A DNA stretch of 27,290 bases from positions 1 to 27,290 of the forward strand of contig DHEF01000005.1 of assembly GCA_002399735.1 (NCBI GenBank). Reading direction: 5' to 3'. Made by a program: the position numbers and the translations under genes. The stretch's first letter is position 1, and the number at the start of each line of letters is the position of its first letter. The notes beneath the pieces are model-generated. The model was not told the DNA's origin, searched no databases, and worked only from the letters and a program-made list of their open reading frames with translations. Source of the DNA: Chitinophagaceae bacterium UBA4857 (GTDB lineage: Bacteria > Bacteroidota > Bacteroidia > Chitinophagales > Chitinophagaceae). Shown here in pieces: positions 1 through 7,123 of this stretch.

Positions 1-30
1 ACTTATATCAGGGACGTACAAAAGAATAAA

Positions 31-64
31 CTCACTACTCACTACTCACTACTCACTACTCACA
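31..64. repeat. Short tandem repeat, 7-bp unit CTCACTA
   Basis: About 4.9 perfect copies of the heptamer CTCACTA lie directly upstream of a dispersed-repeat fragment. A non-multiple-of-three unit this regular in noncoding DNA is prone to slippage, so copy number may vary between strains. No function is visible. Confidence 0.9.
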
Positions 65-67
65 ATG

Positions 68-139
68 GACTATTCACTTTCTTCCTGACTTACGGTCTTT
101 CGGACTTCCCGACTTCTCTCTGCTCATTAGCGTACCCTG
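68..139 (+). repeat. Dispersed composite repeat, copy 1 (head only)
   Basis: This stretch carries the GACTTYC-rich head (for example TTTCGGACTTCCCGACTT) followed by CATTAGCG, matching the heads of the copies near 4621, 9299 and 19153. The core and tail are absent. It ends just before the promoter of the first gene. Confidence 0.6.
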
Positions 140-162
140 GTATTATTTTACGCTTATTCTCG

Positions 163-170
163 TAATTTTG
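163..170 (+). promoter_or_regulatory. Bacteroidota -7 promoter box TAATTTTG
   Basis: TAATTTTG is an exact match to the Bacteroidota -7 consensus TAnnTTTG. It ends four bases before the ATG at 175, so transcription should start at or next to the start codon, predicting a leaderless mRNA. No good TTTG -33 element is seen at the expected spacing. Confidence 0.55.
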
Positions 171-174
171 CAAC

Positions 175-705
175 ATGAATCTTGAATATAAACAGTTATT
201 GGCCCAGGACTTTCATCCCCAATCACGTGTTTGGGTTTACCAGAGCAGTCGCCAATTTACCTTGTCGGAGGCGTTGAACCTTGAGGAGCAGATTAATGTT
301 TTTACGGAGCAATGGCAAAGCCATGGTGCCGATGTTAAGGCTGTCGGTTATTTATTTTTTGGTCAGTTTTTAATTTTAATGGCCGATGAAACACAAGCCA
401 GTGTTAGTGGTTGCAGTACCGATAGCTCGGTTAGGTTTGTAAAACAATTGGAAAACATTTATCAGGTTAGTTTTTTTGACCGTACCAATATAGCATTTGT
501 GGTGAAAGATAAAGTGCAGGTATTACCACTAAACCAGGTGCAGTATGCAGCAAATCAGCAGTTTATTACTCCCGATACCCTGTATTTTAATAATATGGTA
601 CTTACCAAACAACAGTTGGAAAACGATTGGCTGATACCGGCATCGCAAAACTGGCTGGCACAAAAAATAAAATGGCCCGAGCATCAAAGTATAATAGCTG
701 ACTAA
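175..705 (+). CDS. Conserved Bacteroidota hypothetical protein (often labelled 'ABC transporter ATPase')
   Basis: A 176-aa soluble protein of a family I recall as widespread in Bacteroidota and often auto-annotated as 'ABC transporter ATPase'. That name is not supported here: there is no Walker A, signature or Walker B motif. Recognisable features are the N-terminal SRVWVYQSSR segment (residues 18-27), a central VDETQ-like MADETQASVSGCS (69-81) ahead of a VRFVKQLE helix, and a C-terminal VLTKQQLENDWLIP block. No signal peptide or membrane segment is seen. The start fits the -7 box four bases upstream. It precedes accD on the same strand with an 88-bp gap that holds a separate promoter. Function is unknown. 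Confidence 0.8.
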   Translation: MNLEYKQLLAQDFHPQSRVWVYQSSRQFTLSEALNLEEQINVFTEQWQSHGADVKAVGYLFFGQFLILMADETQASVSGCSTDSSVRFVKQLENIYQVSFFDRTNIAFVVKDKVQVLPLNQVQYAANQQFITPDTLYFNNMVLTKQQLENDWLIPASQNWLAQKIKWPEHQSIIAD

Positions 706-766
706 CAACCGTTTACACATTTTAAAAGGAAAACAGGGCTAAAAATTAGTTTTTCTGTCAAAGCCC

Positions 767-774
767 TATATTTG
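767..774 (+). promoter_or_regulatory. -7 promoter box TATATTTG for accD
   Basis: TATATTTG matches TAnnTTTG exactly and ends 19 bases before the accD ATG. It is preceded by a 6-bp inverted repeat, AGGGCT (734-739) with AGCCCT (761-766), which could be the terminator of the preceding gene or a regulatory dyad overlapping the promoter spacer. The -33 element is weak. Confidence 0.5.
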
Positions 775-793
775 TATTTTAACCCCCTCCAAT

Positions 794-1708
794 ATGTCGC
801 AAAAAATTGAAGACTTTGATGTTAATTTGACCGGTGAAGAAGGAACAAGTGAGGAAACCAAGTCAAGTTGGTTCAAACGTATCAAAAAAAATATTGACAC
901 CAAAACATCGGAAAAAAAGGAAGTACCCGAAGGTTTGTGGGCCAAATGTCCTTCGTGTAACTATATATGTACGGTAACCGAATTGCGTGACAACGAATTT
1001 GTTTGCCCTAAATGTGCGCACCACCACCGTGTGGGTAGCGATGAATATTTTGATATAATTTTTGACAACAGTGAGTTTACCGAGCTGTTTGATAATATAC
1101 GCAGTAAAGACTTTTTAGGCTTTACCGATTTAAAACCCTACCAAAAACGATTAGAAGAAACCTGGAGCAAGAGCGACCTGAAAGATTCTATGCGGGTGGC
1201 TGTAGGTAAGGTAAATGGTTACGATTTGGTAATTGCCTGTATGGACTTTGAGTTCATTGGCGGATCTTTAGGCAGTGTTATGGGTGAAAAGTTTTCTCGT
1301 GCGGTTGACCATTGTATTCAGCATAATATGCCTTATATGGTTATTAGCAAAAGTGGTGGCGCCCGTATGATGGAGAGTGCTTTCTCTTTAATGCAATTGG
1401 CTAAAACCAGTGGTAAATTATCGCAGTTGAGCGATGCAGGCCTACCTTATATTTCCATGTTAACCGACCCTACTTTTGGTGGTATATCAGCATCATTTGG
1501 TATGTTGGGCGATTTAAATATTGCTGAGCCCGGTGCTCTTATCGGTTTTGCCGGCCCACGTGTAATTAAAGAAACTATTCGTAAAGATTTGCCGGAAGGT
1601 TTTCAACGTAGTGAGTTTTTACTGGATCATGGTTTTCTTGATTTTATTATTGACCGTAAAAGTTTAAAAAACAGGTTAGGCACTTTACTAAAGTTGTTTA
1701 AAAACTAA
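794..1708 (+). CDS. accD: Acetyl-CoA carboxylase carboxyltransferase subunit beta
   Basis: This is the 304-aa beta subunit of acetyl-CoA carboxylase carboxyltransferase, which with AccA moves the carboxyl group from carboxybiotin on AccB to acetyl-CoA, giving malonyl-CoA for fatty-acid synthesis in the cytoplasm. The four-cysteine zinc ribbon is intact (C52, C55, C71, C74). The crotonase-like body is complete, with GGSLGSVMGEKFSRA, SKSGGARMMESAFSLMQ, the PTFGGISASF segment and GFAGPRVI. Length is typical, with a slightly long acidic N-terminus. It has its own promoter. The palindrome AGGCTTTAAAGCCT (1714-1727) just after the stop lacks a T-run, so termination there is uncertain. accA is not in the window. 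Confidence 0.97.
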   Translation: MSQKIEDFDVNLTGEEGTSEETKSSWFKRIKKNIDTKTSEKKEVPEGLWAKCPSCNYICTVTELRDNEFVCPKCAHHHRVGSDEYFDIIFDNSEFTELFDNIRSKDFLGFTDLKPYQKRLEETWSKSDLKDSMRVAVGKVNGYDLVIACMDFEFIGGSLGSVMGEKFSRAVDHCIQHNMPYMVISKSGGARMMESAFSLMQLAKTSGKLSQLSDAGLPYISMLTDPTFGGISASFGMLGDLNIAEPGALIGFAGPRVIKETIRKDLPEGFQRSEFLLDHGFLDFIIDRKSLKNRLGTLLKLFKN

Positions 1709-1749
1709 CCCCAAGGCTTTAAAGCCTGATTAAGCATAATAATATTTTT

Positions 1750-1840
1750 GTTACCAACGTCCCTCCCTTGATTGATCTTTCGTTGTGTCACTCACTTGTA
1801 CGTCCGGTAATGCTATTCACCATTATGCAGTAAGCGAAAC
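1750..1840 (-). repeat. Dispersed composite repeat, copy 2 (core, minus orientation)
   Basis: Read on the minus strand it shows the family words in order: TGCATAATGGTGAATAGCAT, GTACAAGTGAGTGACACAA, a GGGACG block and GTTGGTAACA. It fills much of the accD-smpB gap. It is shortened at the head side and has no TTGAACTTT tail. Confidence 0.65.
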
Positions 1841-1911
1841 CTTGTTTTAGGTTCAACACTTTCGTAGTCAAAAATTTATTCATTATTAATTACTAATTCT
1901 TAATTACCCCC

Positions 1912-2349
1912 ATGCCCGATATTTCTAACAAGTCAGTTTACCACGAATATTTTATTGATACAAAATATCAGGCGGGGATGATATTGTTAGGAACCGAAGT
2001 AAAATCCTTACGTGCAGGCAGGGCTCATTTTAACGACAGCTATTGTGTTGTTTACGATAACGAAATATGGATTAAGAGTCTGCATATATCGCAATATTCG
2101 CATGGCACCATGAATAACCATGACCCCTTGCGTGACCGTAAATTGTTATTACAAAAAAGAGAGATCAAAAAAATACAATCCAAACTAAAAGAAAAAGGCT
2201 ACACTTTAGTACCCATTAAAATTTTCTTTGGCAGTAATGACTATGCCAAAATTGAAATTGGATTGGGCAAGGGTAAAAAACTATACGACAAACGTGAAAC
2301 CCTGAAACAAAAAGATGTAGAACGTGATATGAAACGTTATATAAAATAA
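1912..2349 (+). CDS. smpB: SsrA-binding protein SmpB
   Basis: This 145-aa OB-fold protein binds the tRNA-like end of tmRNA and delivers it to stalled ribosomes for trans-translation. Diagnostic features are YHEYFIDTKYQAGMILLGTE near the N-terminus, VKSLRAGRAHFNDSY (residues 30-44), LHISQYSHGT followed by the RDRKLLLQKREI helix, and the basic tail KGKKLYDKRETLKQKD that enters the decoding site. Length is normal. It lies 65 bp before the Crp/Fnr gene on the same strand. The tmRNA gene itself is not in the window. No exact -7 box is seen in the 70 bases before the start. Confidence 0.97.
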   Translation: MPDISNKSVYHEYFIDTKYQAGMILLGTEVKSLRAGRAHFNDSYCVVYDNEIWIKSLHISQYSHGTMNNHDPLRDRKLLLQKREIKKIQSKLKEKGYTLVPIKIFFGSNDYAKIEIGLGKGKKLYDKRETLKQKDVERDMKRYIK

Positions 2350-2413
2350 AAAGAAAGTTTTACATTCATACCAACTAACACTTACCTAAATACACAACCT
2401 GCAAGCTCCGTAT

Positions 2414-2995
2414 ATGTTCGAGGTTATTATCAGTAATATAAAAAAGAAAGTAGCCATCAATGATGAGGAAGCTGAGAAGTTAAAAACCTTTTTTACCCCA
2501 AAAAAACTACGTAAAAAACAATACCTGTTACAGGAGGGTGATATAAGCCATTATACTGCCTTTGTGGAAAAAGGTTTACTTCGCTCTTTTACCATCGATG
2601 ATAAGGGACACGAACATATCATGCAGTTTGCATCGGAGGATTGGTGGATATCTGATCTCTATAGCTTTTTAACTGAAGAACCTTCCGACTACTCTATTGA
2701 AGCACTGGAAGAAACCGAACTGTTGCTTATTAACAGAAATGACTACGAAAATATGATGCTGGCCGTTCCTAAAATGGAAAGGTATTTTCGTATTCTTACA
2801 CAAAACAGTCTCATTTCCATGCAACGCCGCATAAGTGGTAAAATGACACTCACCGCCGAGCAGAATTACAAAAAACTAATGGAGCAACGTCCTGCATTAT
2901 TGCAACGAGTACCACAACATATGATTGCCTCGTTTTTAGGCATTGCTCCTGAAACATTAAGCCGTATACGCAAACAAATGGCGAGCAGTAAGTAG
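2414..2995 (+). CDS. Crp/Fnr-family transcriptional regulator
   Basis: A 193-aa regulator with an N-terminal cyclic-nucleotide-binding-type beta roll (about residues 25-115: KKQYLLQEGDISHYTAFVEKG, then GHEHIMQFASEDWW) and a C-terminal winged helix (about 165-190). The recognition helix reads APETLSRIRKQ, giving E180, S183 and R184. This E-x-x-S-R pattern is the one E. coli FNR uses to read TTGAT half-sites, unlike the E-x-x-G-R of CRP. I see no cysteine, so it is not an iron-sulphur FNR, and the roll does not clearly show the cAMP-contact residues of CRP, so the ligand is unknown. A matching palindrome lies 90 bp downstream, before the next gene. Confidence 0.93.
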   Translation: MFEVIISNIKKKVAINDEEAEKLKTFFTPKKLRKKQYLLQEGDISHYTAFVEKGLLRSFTIDDKGHEHIMQFASEDWWISDLYSFLTEEPSDYSIEALEETELLLINRNDYENMMLAVPKMERYFRILTQNSLISMQRRISGKMTLTAEQNYKKLMEQRPALLQRVPQHMIASFLGIAPETLSRIRKQMASSK

Positions 2996-3084
2996 TTCAT
3001 TGTTGATGATTCATAGTGAGCTGTGAATAGTCAGTAGTCGAGTTTGTTTTCTCAAATCATATATCTACAAATCAGAGATCCCTA

Positions 3085-3098
3085 TTGACCTATGTCAA
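3085..3098 (+). promoter_or_regulatory. FNR-like palindrome TTGAC-CTAT-GTCAA
   Basis: A perfect 5-bp dyad with a 4-base spacer, the geometry of Crp/Fnr sites (FNR consensus TTGAT-N4-ATCAA). Its centre is about 65 bases upstream of the start predicted from the -7 box at 3145-3152, close to an activator position. It sits between a Crp/Fnr gene with an FNR-type recognition helix and the small Rossmann gene. A functional link is inference. Confidence 0.5.
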
Positions 3099-3144
3099 CA
3101 GTTTTTGTTGCCTGCAATCAATGGACTACACTACCCTGTTTTTG

Positions 3145-3152
3145 TAATTTTG
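3145..3152 (+). promoter_or_regulatory. -7 promoter box TAATTTTG
   Basis: An exact TAnnTTTG match ends 20 bases before ATG 3173. No TTTG lies 19-21 bases upstream, which would fit a promoter that needs an activator. The box also settles the start of the next gene: the earlier in-frame ATG at 3092 lies upstream of this promoter. Confidence 0.5.
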
Positions 3153-3172
3153 TACTATTAAAAATTGCAGAA

Positions 3173-3586
3173 ATGAAAAGTACAATAGCTATAACCGGTG
3201 CTACCAATACAGCAGGTAAATTGCTGAGTGAACAGCTGGCGGCCAAAGGGTTTTCGTTACTATTACTTTCGCCTGATACAGCTGCTTTGCAAGCTTGGAA
3301 TAATGATTTACAAGAAAAATTTCCCTTGGTAAATATTGATAGTATGCAATGCTCTTATGATGCATCCTGGCAAGCCGATATACTGGTGCTAAACGAAACA
3401 AAAGAGCATGTACTGGAAATTGCAACACATGTAAAAAATGTGGTTACACGTAAGCCCGTTATTGTTTTGCAAAACAATGAAAATGCAATTTGCATGCAAG
3501 CAATAAAAGCTGCTTTACCACATTGCAATATTAAAGAAGCCACTAAAGATAATATTGTAACAATTATAGAAGTGATTAATAATTAA
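3173..3586 (+). CDS. Small Rossmann-fold NAD(P)-binding-like protein
   Basis: A 137-aa protein that opens with ITGATNTAGKLLSEQLAAKG, a beta strand and glycine-rich turn of the TGxTxxxG type found in short-chain dehydrogenase and NmrA-like Rossmann folds. Next come a second strand (FSLLLLSPD) and ADILVLNETKEHV. The chain stops after what looks like one Rossmann half, and no YxxxK catalytic pair is present, so it is probably not a working dehydrogenase; nucleotide binding or redox sensing is possible. I chose ATG 3173 over the in-frame ATG at 3092 because the -7 box at 3145-3152 lies between them and the extra 27 residues look unlike the family. Its placement after a Crp/Fnr gene and site suggests regulation by that protein. 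Confidence 0.65.
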   Translation: MKSTIAITGATNTAGKLLSEQLAAKGFSLLLLSPDTAALQAWNNDLQEKFPLVNIDSMQCSYDASWQADILVLNETKEHVLEIATHVKNVVTRKPVIVLQNNENAICMQAIKAALPHCNIKEATKDNIVTIIEVINN

Positions 3587-3632
3587 AAAGTTGATTAGTT
3601 ATTAATGATTGATGTTGTTAATGACCAAGGCT

Positions 3633-3640
3633 TAAAATTG
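3633..3640 (+). promoter_or_regulatory. -7-like promoter box TAAAATTG
   Basis: Seven of eight positions match TAnnTTTG, and an ATTG lies 21 bases upstream (3608-3611). The box ends four bases before the ATG at 3645, the same arrangement as at 163-170 and 13712-13719, so a leaderless transcript is predicted. Confidence 0.4.
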
Positions 3641-3644
3641 TAAC

Positions 3645-4525
3645 ATGCAACGAAAAACATTTATTACAACAATAGCAGGAGGAATAGTTATGGGCAGTTT
3701 AGGAGCATTTAACAGATTTACCAGTGACTTATCAGAGACGGATGAAAAAATGCCAACATTGTTTATCGGGCACGGCTCGCCTATGAACGGTATTGAAAAT
3801 AATAGTTTTAGTAAACAATGGCAAGAGCTGGGTACAAGTCTGGAAACACCAAAAGCGGTGTTGGTAATTTCGGCACACTGGCTTACCAATGGTACACAGG
3901 TTACGGCAATGGAAAACCCAAAAACCATACATGACTTTGGCGGTTTTCCGCAAGAATTATTTGATGTGCAATACCCTGCCCCTGGTGATATAAATTTAGC
4001 GACCGAAACTAAAAATTTAATTCAAACAACCAATGTTGGATTAGATCATGATTGGGGATTAGATCATGGTGCATGGACAGTTGTTAGGCATATGTACCCA
4101 AAAGCCAATATTCCCGTAATACAATTGAGTATTGATTATAGTAAACCGGCATCATACCATTATGCATTAGCCAAAGAATTAGCGGCTTTACGCAAAAAAG
4201 GCGTATTAATAATTGGCAGCGGTAATATGGTACACAACCTGCGCATGATTGACTGGAAAATATAGATACGGATAACTATGGTTATGACTGGGCCATAGAA
4301 ATGCATGAGTTATTTAAAAACAAAATAAGTAACGGCGATCACCAGGCTTTGATTAATTACGAGCAGTTAAGTAAATCGGCTAAACTGGCTATACCTACAC
4401 CCGACCACTACTACCCTTTAATGTACATACTGGGGTTGCAAGAGAAAAATGAAAACCCCGTTTTCTTTAATGATAAACTGGTGGCAGGATCATTGAATAT
4501 GACATCGGTGAAGTTTGGGAAATAG
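3645..4525 (+). pseudogene. LigB/YgiD-type extradiol dioxygenase, frameshifted
   Basis: This is a member of the class III extradiol dioxygenase family that includes 4,5-DOPA dioxygenase (YgiD). These metal enzymes cleave catechol-type rings. Metal-site motifs are present: GHGSPMN (H43), ISAHW (H78), DHDWGLDHGAW and GSGNMVHNLR (H197). The N-terminus RKTFITTIAGGIVMG looks like a Tat-like or Sec signal. The frame stops at TAG 4263-4265 after residue 206. One extra A in the run at 4257-4260 would continue through DTDNYGYDWAIEMHELF into the downstream frame to 4525, giving a normal protein of about 293 aa. The downstream part is well preserved, so this is either a very recent mutation or a one-base sequence error. 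No slippery heptamer supports programmed frameshifting. Confidence 0.85.
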
Positions 4526-4573
4526 GGTTGTGTATCACAAATAAAAAGGAGTTAATGTCAAGTTTAAAGTCTT

Positions 4574-4597
4574 TGTCACCCTGAGCTTGACGAAGGG
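4574..4597 (+). repeat. Short repeat of the GTCACCCTGAGCTTGACGAAG type
   Basis: An imperfect hairpin with CCCT and AGGG arms. I know near-identical sequence as a high-copy intergenic repeat in many bacterial genomes; on the minus strand it gives spurious ORFs with ALRQAQGD. Only one copy is in this window. Confidence 0.55.
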
Positions 4598-4620
4598 CTA
4601 CGCAATACAATTTATATCTA

Positions 4621-4870
4621 TTACTTACGGACTCACCGACTTTCTGACTTCCGGACTTTCTTCTGTTGATTAGCGATATGCTGTTGAACGGAGCGTCGCC
4701 CACTAGCAAACACACAAGGTCTACTCGGGGTTAAAAACAAGGGACGATCCATCAGGGAACTAAGCTGGTAACATAAAAAATAGTATATAGTATTTAGTAT
4801 AAAGAAGTAAAGTTTGCTTACTCACGACAACTTTGAACTTTTGAACATTGAACTCCTGGAACTTCTCCAC
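4621..4870 (+). repeat. Dispersed composite repeat, copy 3 (full length)
   Basis: All modules are present in order: a head with CCGACTTTCTGACTTCCGGA, GATTAGCGA, a diverged core with GGAGCGTCGC and GGGACGATCCATCAGGG, the end GCTGGTAACA, an AT-rich spacer with TAGTATATAGTATTTAGTAT, and the tail with TTGAACTTTTGAACATTGAA and GGAACTTCTCC. The layout matches the copy at 19153-19391 module by module. Confidence 0.75.
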
Positions 4871-4927
4871 CATAACTGCTGCTGACTACCAAAAAAACCT
4901 GCGAACGTTAAAAAACCTTAAAAATGC

Positions 4928-4956
4928 TTTTGATTACGAAATTGGTCGTATATTCG
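4928..4956 (+). promoter_or_regulatory. Promoter and candidate BlaI operator
   Basis: TTTG (4928-4931) and TATATTCG (4949-4956, seven of eight matches to TAnnTTTG) flank a perfect dyad, TACGA-N6-TCGTA (4935-4950), between the promoter elements. A second imperfect dyad, ATTCG...CGAAT, spans 4952-4976 to the start codon. BlaI-type repressors bind dyads at their own promoter, so autoregulation is likely; the exact site is inference. Confidence 0.45.
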
Positions 4957-4974
4957 TTTAAAATGTAAAAGCGA

Positions 4975-5358
4975 ATGTCAGTATCAAAGACAATAAAACC
5001 CACGGAAAGCGAATTAGAAATATTGCAGGTATTGTGGAATAAAGGCTTGGCTACTGTACGTGAAGTACACGAAGTATTGACCACTACCAAAGATATTGGT
5101 TACACCACTACCCTTAAATTAATGCAGATTATGCATGAAAAAGGTTTGGTAAAACGCGACGACTCGATGCGTACCCATGTGTACCAGGCAGCAGTGAATA
5201 AAGAACTTACCCAAAAACATTTATTGGATAAAATGATTAGCGGGTTATTTGGTGGCTCGGCCACACAATTAGTGATTCAGGCGTTGGGCGAGCATAAAGC
5301 AAGCCAAGAGGAGTTGGACAAAATTCAATCCATTTTAAACGACCTTAAAAGTCACTAA
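4975..5358 (+). CDS. BlaI/MecI-family transcriptional repressor
   Basis: A 127-aa winged-helix repressor. The DNA-binding domain spans about residues 8-75: PTESELEILQVLWNKGLATVREVHEVL, then IGYTTTLKLMQIMHEKGLVKRD, the pattern typical of the BlaI/MecI/CopY family. The C-terminal helices form the dimer. Normally it represses its own operon until the partner M56 protease signals and the repressor is cleaved or released. The partner gene starts five bases after the stop, so the two are co-transcribed. No beta-lactamase gene is present, so the regulated target lies elsewhere or is unknown. Confidence 0.93.
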   Translation: MSVSKTIKPTESELEILQVLWNKGLATVREVHEVLTTTKDIGYTTTLKLMQIMHEKGLVKRDDSMRTHVYQAAVNKELTQKHLLDKMISGLFGGSATQLVIQALGEHKASQEELDKIQSILNDLKSH

Positions 5359-5363
5359 TCCCC

Positions 5364-7073
5364 ATGACTGCTTATCAATTAAACTTTTTAGAAGCATTAG
5401 GCTGGGCTGTTTTAGACAGTTTTTGGCAAATGGCACTTATCTGGTTGGTGTACCAACTGGTAACCGCTGCGTATAAAAATATGCAGGCCGCTAATAAAAG
5501 TGCTTTAGCTGCTACATCGCTTATTACGGGCTTTGTATTTTTTCTGATTAGTTTGTTCAGCAACCTGCTTAATGGTTACACCAATAGTTTTTTATACCAG
5601 GTTATTTTACCGGACAATAATAATATGCTTAGCTCAGTTAACGGTTTGTTGCCTTATCTATCTACAGCGTATTTGTTATTGCTATTTATTCCCTTATATC
5701 GTTTTTACCGTAACTATAAATATGTAACGGTTATACGTACTACCGGGTTAGAAAAACCTGCTTACGACTGGCGTTTATTTACTAATAAAATTGCAGCACA
5801 TATTGGTATTACTAAAAAAGTTACGCTGCGTCTATCTTCTATTATACAATCGCCACTAACAGTAGGCTTTTTAAAACCCATTATATTATTGCCTGTTGCG
5901 GCAGTTAATCAGCTTACACCACAACAAATTGAATCGGTTATTTTACATGAGTTGGCTCATATTCGTCGGTTTGATTTTTTAGTAAACCTCATTTGCAGGT
6001 TTATACAAACCATTTTATACTGTAATCCGTTTGTGAGTTATTTTGTGCGTGAGCACGAAACAGAGCGGGAAAAAGCTGCCGATAAATTAGTATTACAATT
6101 TGAATACAATGCCCATGCATACGCCAGCGCTTTGGTTACCTTGCAAAAATTAGCCATACAGCAGTCACAGTTTGCTATGGCCGCTACAGGTAATAAAAAC
6201 GAATTGTTGCAACGGGTAGAATGGATTATGGGTATGGGTAAACGTAATAAATTAAGCCTGCGTGCCATAGTTACGCCATTACTGGTTATTATATTTTTTG
6301 TTTGCGTTAATAGTTTACTACAACTAACTCCTGCTAAGCAAAACAAATTTTCATTAAAGCCAAAGACTAATAATAACTTATTTGTAAATGTTACTTTTCC
6401 GGAAAGCAACCTGTTTGATGTTAACAATATTATTGCGACTCCGGTAACTGATGAAGTCCATAATACCGATGATGCTCATGCATCTGATGAACATGAGGCA
6501 GCTATTACTAATGATGACACAGAACTGGTTATTGAAGAACCTGTTTATGGTGAAGCATATAATCCGTTAGTACATGCAGTAAGTAACTTTACATCGGTAA
6601 TACCAACGCTTAATCCTGAACAATCGGAAGATGTAAAAAAAGCCATTGCAGCATCTAAAAAAGTAATGGAGGATATTTCATGGAAAGAGATTGAAAAAGA
6701 TATTGCAGACGCCTTCTCAACTTTAGAAAAAGACAAGATTAAGGAAGTGTATAGCCAAAGTATAGCACAGGATAAAAAGTGGAAAAAACTCGAAGAACAA
6801 CTTACCCTAAGCTATGAGCAGTTAAATTGGGATAAACTTAAAAATACTTTAGAAGCAGAAATTAATGCAATACGTATAGACAGTGTTCAGAAAGCCTATA
6901 CCAAAGCACTTACTGAACTTAATATAGCTAAAAAAGAATTGGTTAAAGCCAAAGAAAAAGGTATTCCTGATACTGATATTACTTTAGGCGTTATTGACCA
7001 ACAACGTAAAGTAGCTACCCGTGTTTTACAAGCGGTTGATAGTGTAAGAAAACTGAGAGTGATAGATTTGTAA
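5364..7073 (+). CDS. M56-family membrane metalloprotease (BlaR1/MecR1-like) with a helical C-terminal region
   Basis: A 569-aa membrane protease. Helices near residues 12-35, 48-68 and 95-115 come before the cytoplasmic catalytic part, which holds the zinc motif HELAH (H195, E196, H199) and the downstream glutamate cluster HETEREKAAD (231-240). A further membrane helix lies at about 300-322 (AIVTPLLVIIFFVCVNSLL). The remaining 245 residues are not a penicillin-binding sensor: an acidic linker (DEVHNTDDAHASDEHEAA) leads to charged helical or coiled-coil sequence. In BlaR1 an external domain senses a ligand and the M56 domain triggers loss of BlaI. The pairing supports the same logic here, with an unknown stimulus and probably not beta-lactams. 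Confidence 0.9.
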   Translation: MTAYQLNFLEALGWAVLDSFWQMALIWLVYQLVTAAYKNMQAANKSALAATSLITGFVFFLISLFSNLLNGYTNSFLYQVILPDNNNMLSSVNGLLPYLSTAYLLLLFIPLYRFYRNYKYVTVIRTTGLEKPAYDWRLFTNKIAAHIGITKKVTLRLSSIIQSPLTVGFLKPIILLPVAAVNQLTPQQIESVILHELAHIRRFDFLVNLICRFIQTILYCNPFVSYFVREHETEREKAADKLVLQFEYNAHAYASALVTLQKLAIQQSQFAMAATGNKNELLQRVEWIMGMGKRNKLSLRAIVTPLLVIIFFVCVNSLLQLTPAKQNKFSLKPKTNNNLFVNVTFPESNLFDVNNIIATPVTDEVHNTDDAHASDEHEAAITNDDTELVIEEPVYGEAYNPLVHAVSNFTSVIPTLNPEQSEDVKKAIAASKKVMEDISWKEIEKDIADAFSTLEKDKIKEVYSQSIAQDKKWKKLEEQLTLSYEQLNWDKLKNTLEAEINAIRIDSVQKAYTKALTELNIAKKELVKAKEKGIPDTDITLGVIDQQRKVATRVLQAVDSVRKLRVIDL

Positions 7074-7123
7074 ACCGCTCATTTAAGTTTTTGTAACTAC
7101 ATGCTCTTTCCTTGGAGTACTAC

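Larger units (their letters stand above)
4526..4974. other. Gene-free stretch filled by repeats and the blaI promoter
   Basis: No credible gene is seen in these 449 bases. They hold a TGTCACCCTGAGCTTGACGA-type repeat at about 4574-4597, a full copy of the composite dispersed repeat (4621-4870), and the promoter and operator of the BlaI-M56 pair (4928-4976). Confidence 0.75.

Noticed and set aside
175..705. ABC transporter ATPase
   Set aside because: No Walker A, LSGGQ or Walker B motif; the name is probably an inherited database label.
1709..1911. tmRNA (ssrA) next to smpB
   Set aside because: The gap holds a composite repeat copy and shows neither the tRNA-like ends nor a tag reading frame.
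3092..3172. 27-residue N-terminal extension of the Rossmann protein
   Set aside because: The -7 box and expected start of transcription lie downstream of this ATG, and the extra residues do not resemble the fold.
4251..4270. Programmed -1 frameshift in the dioxygenase
   Set aside because: The context GACTGGAAAATATAG contains no X-XXY-YYZ heptamer and no clear downstream stem, so mutation or sequencing error is simpler.
4467..4715. 82-aa minus-strand frame containing ALRQAQGD
   Set aside because: It is a translation of the GTCACCCTGAGCTTGACGAAG repeat and neighbouring repeat DNA, with no promoter or family likeness.
4621..4870. CRISPR array or phage attachment site for the tandem head and tail repeats
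   Set aside because: Units are 7-10 bp, irregular and without unique spacers of constant length; no cas gene or integrase is present.
5364..7073. Beta-lactam sensor BlaR1/MecR1
   Set aside because: The C-terminal region lacks the SxxK, SxN and KTG motifs of a penicillin-binding domain, and there is no beta-lactamase gene.
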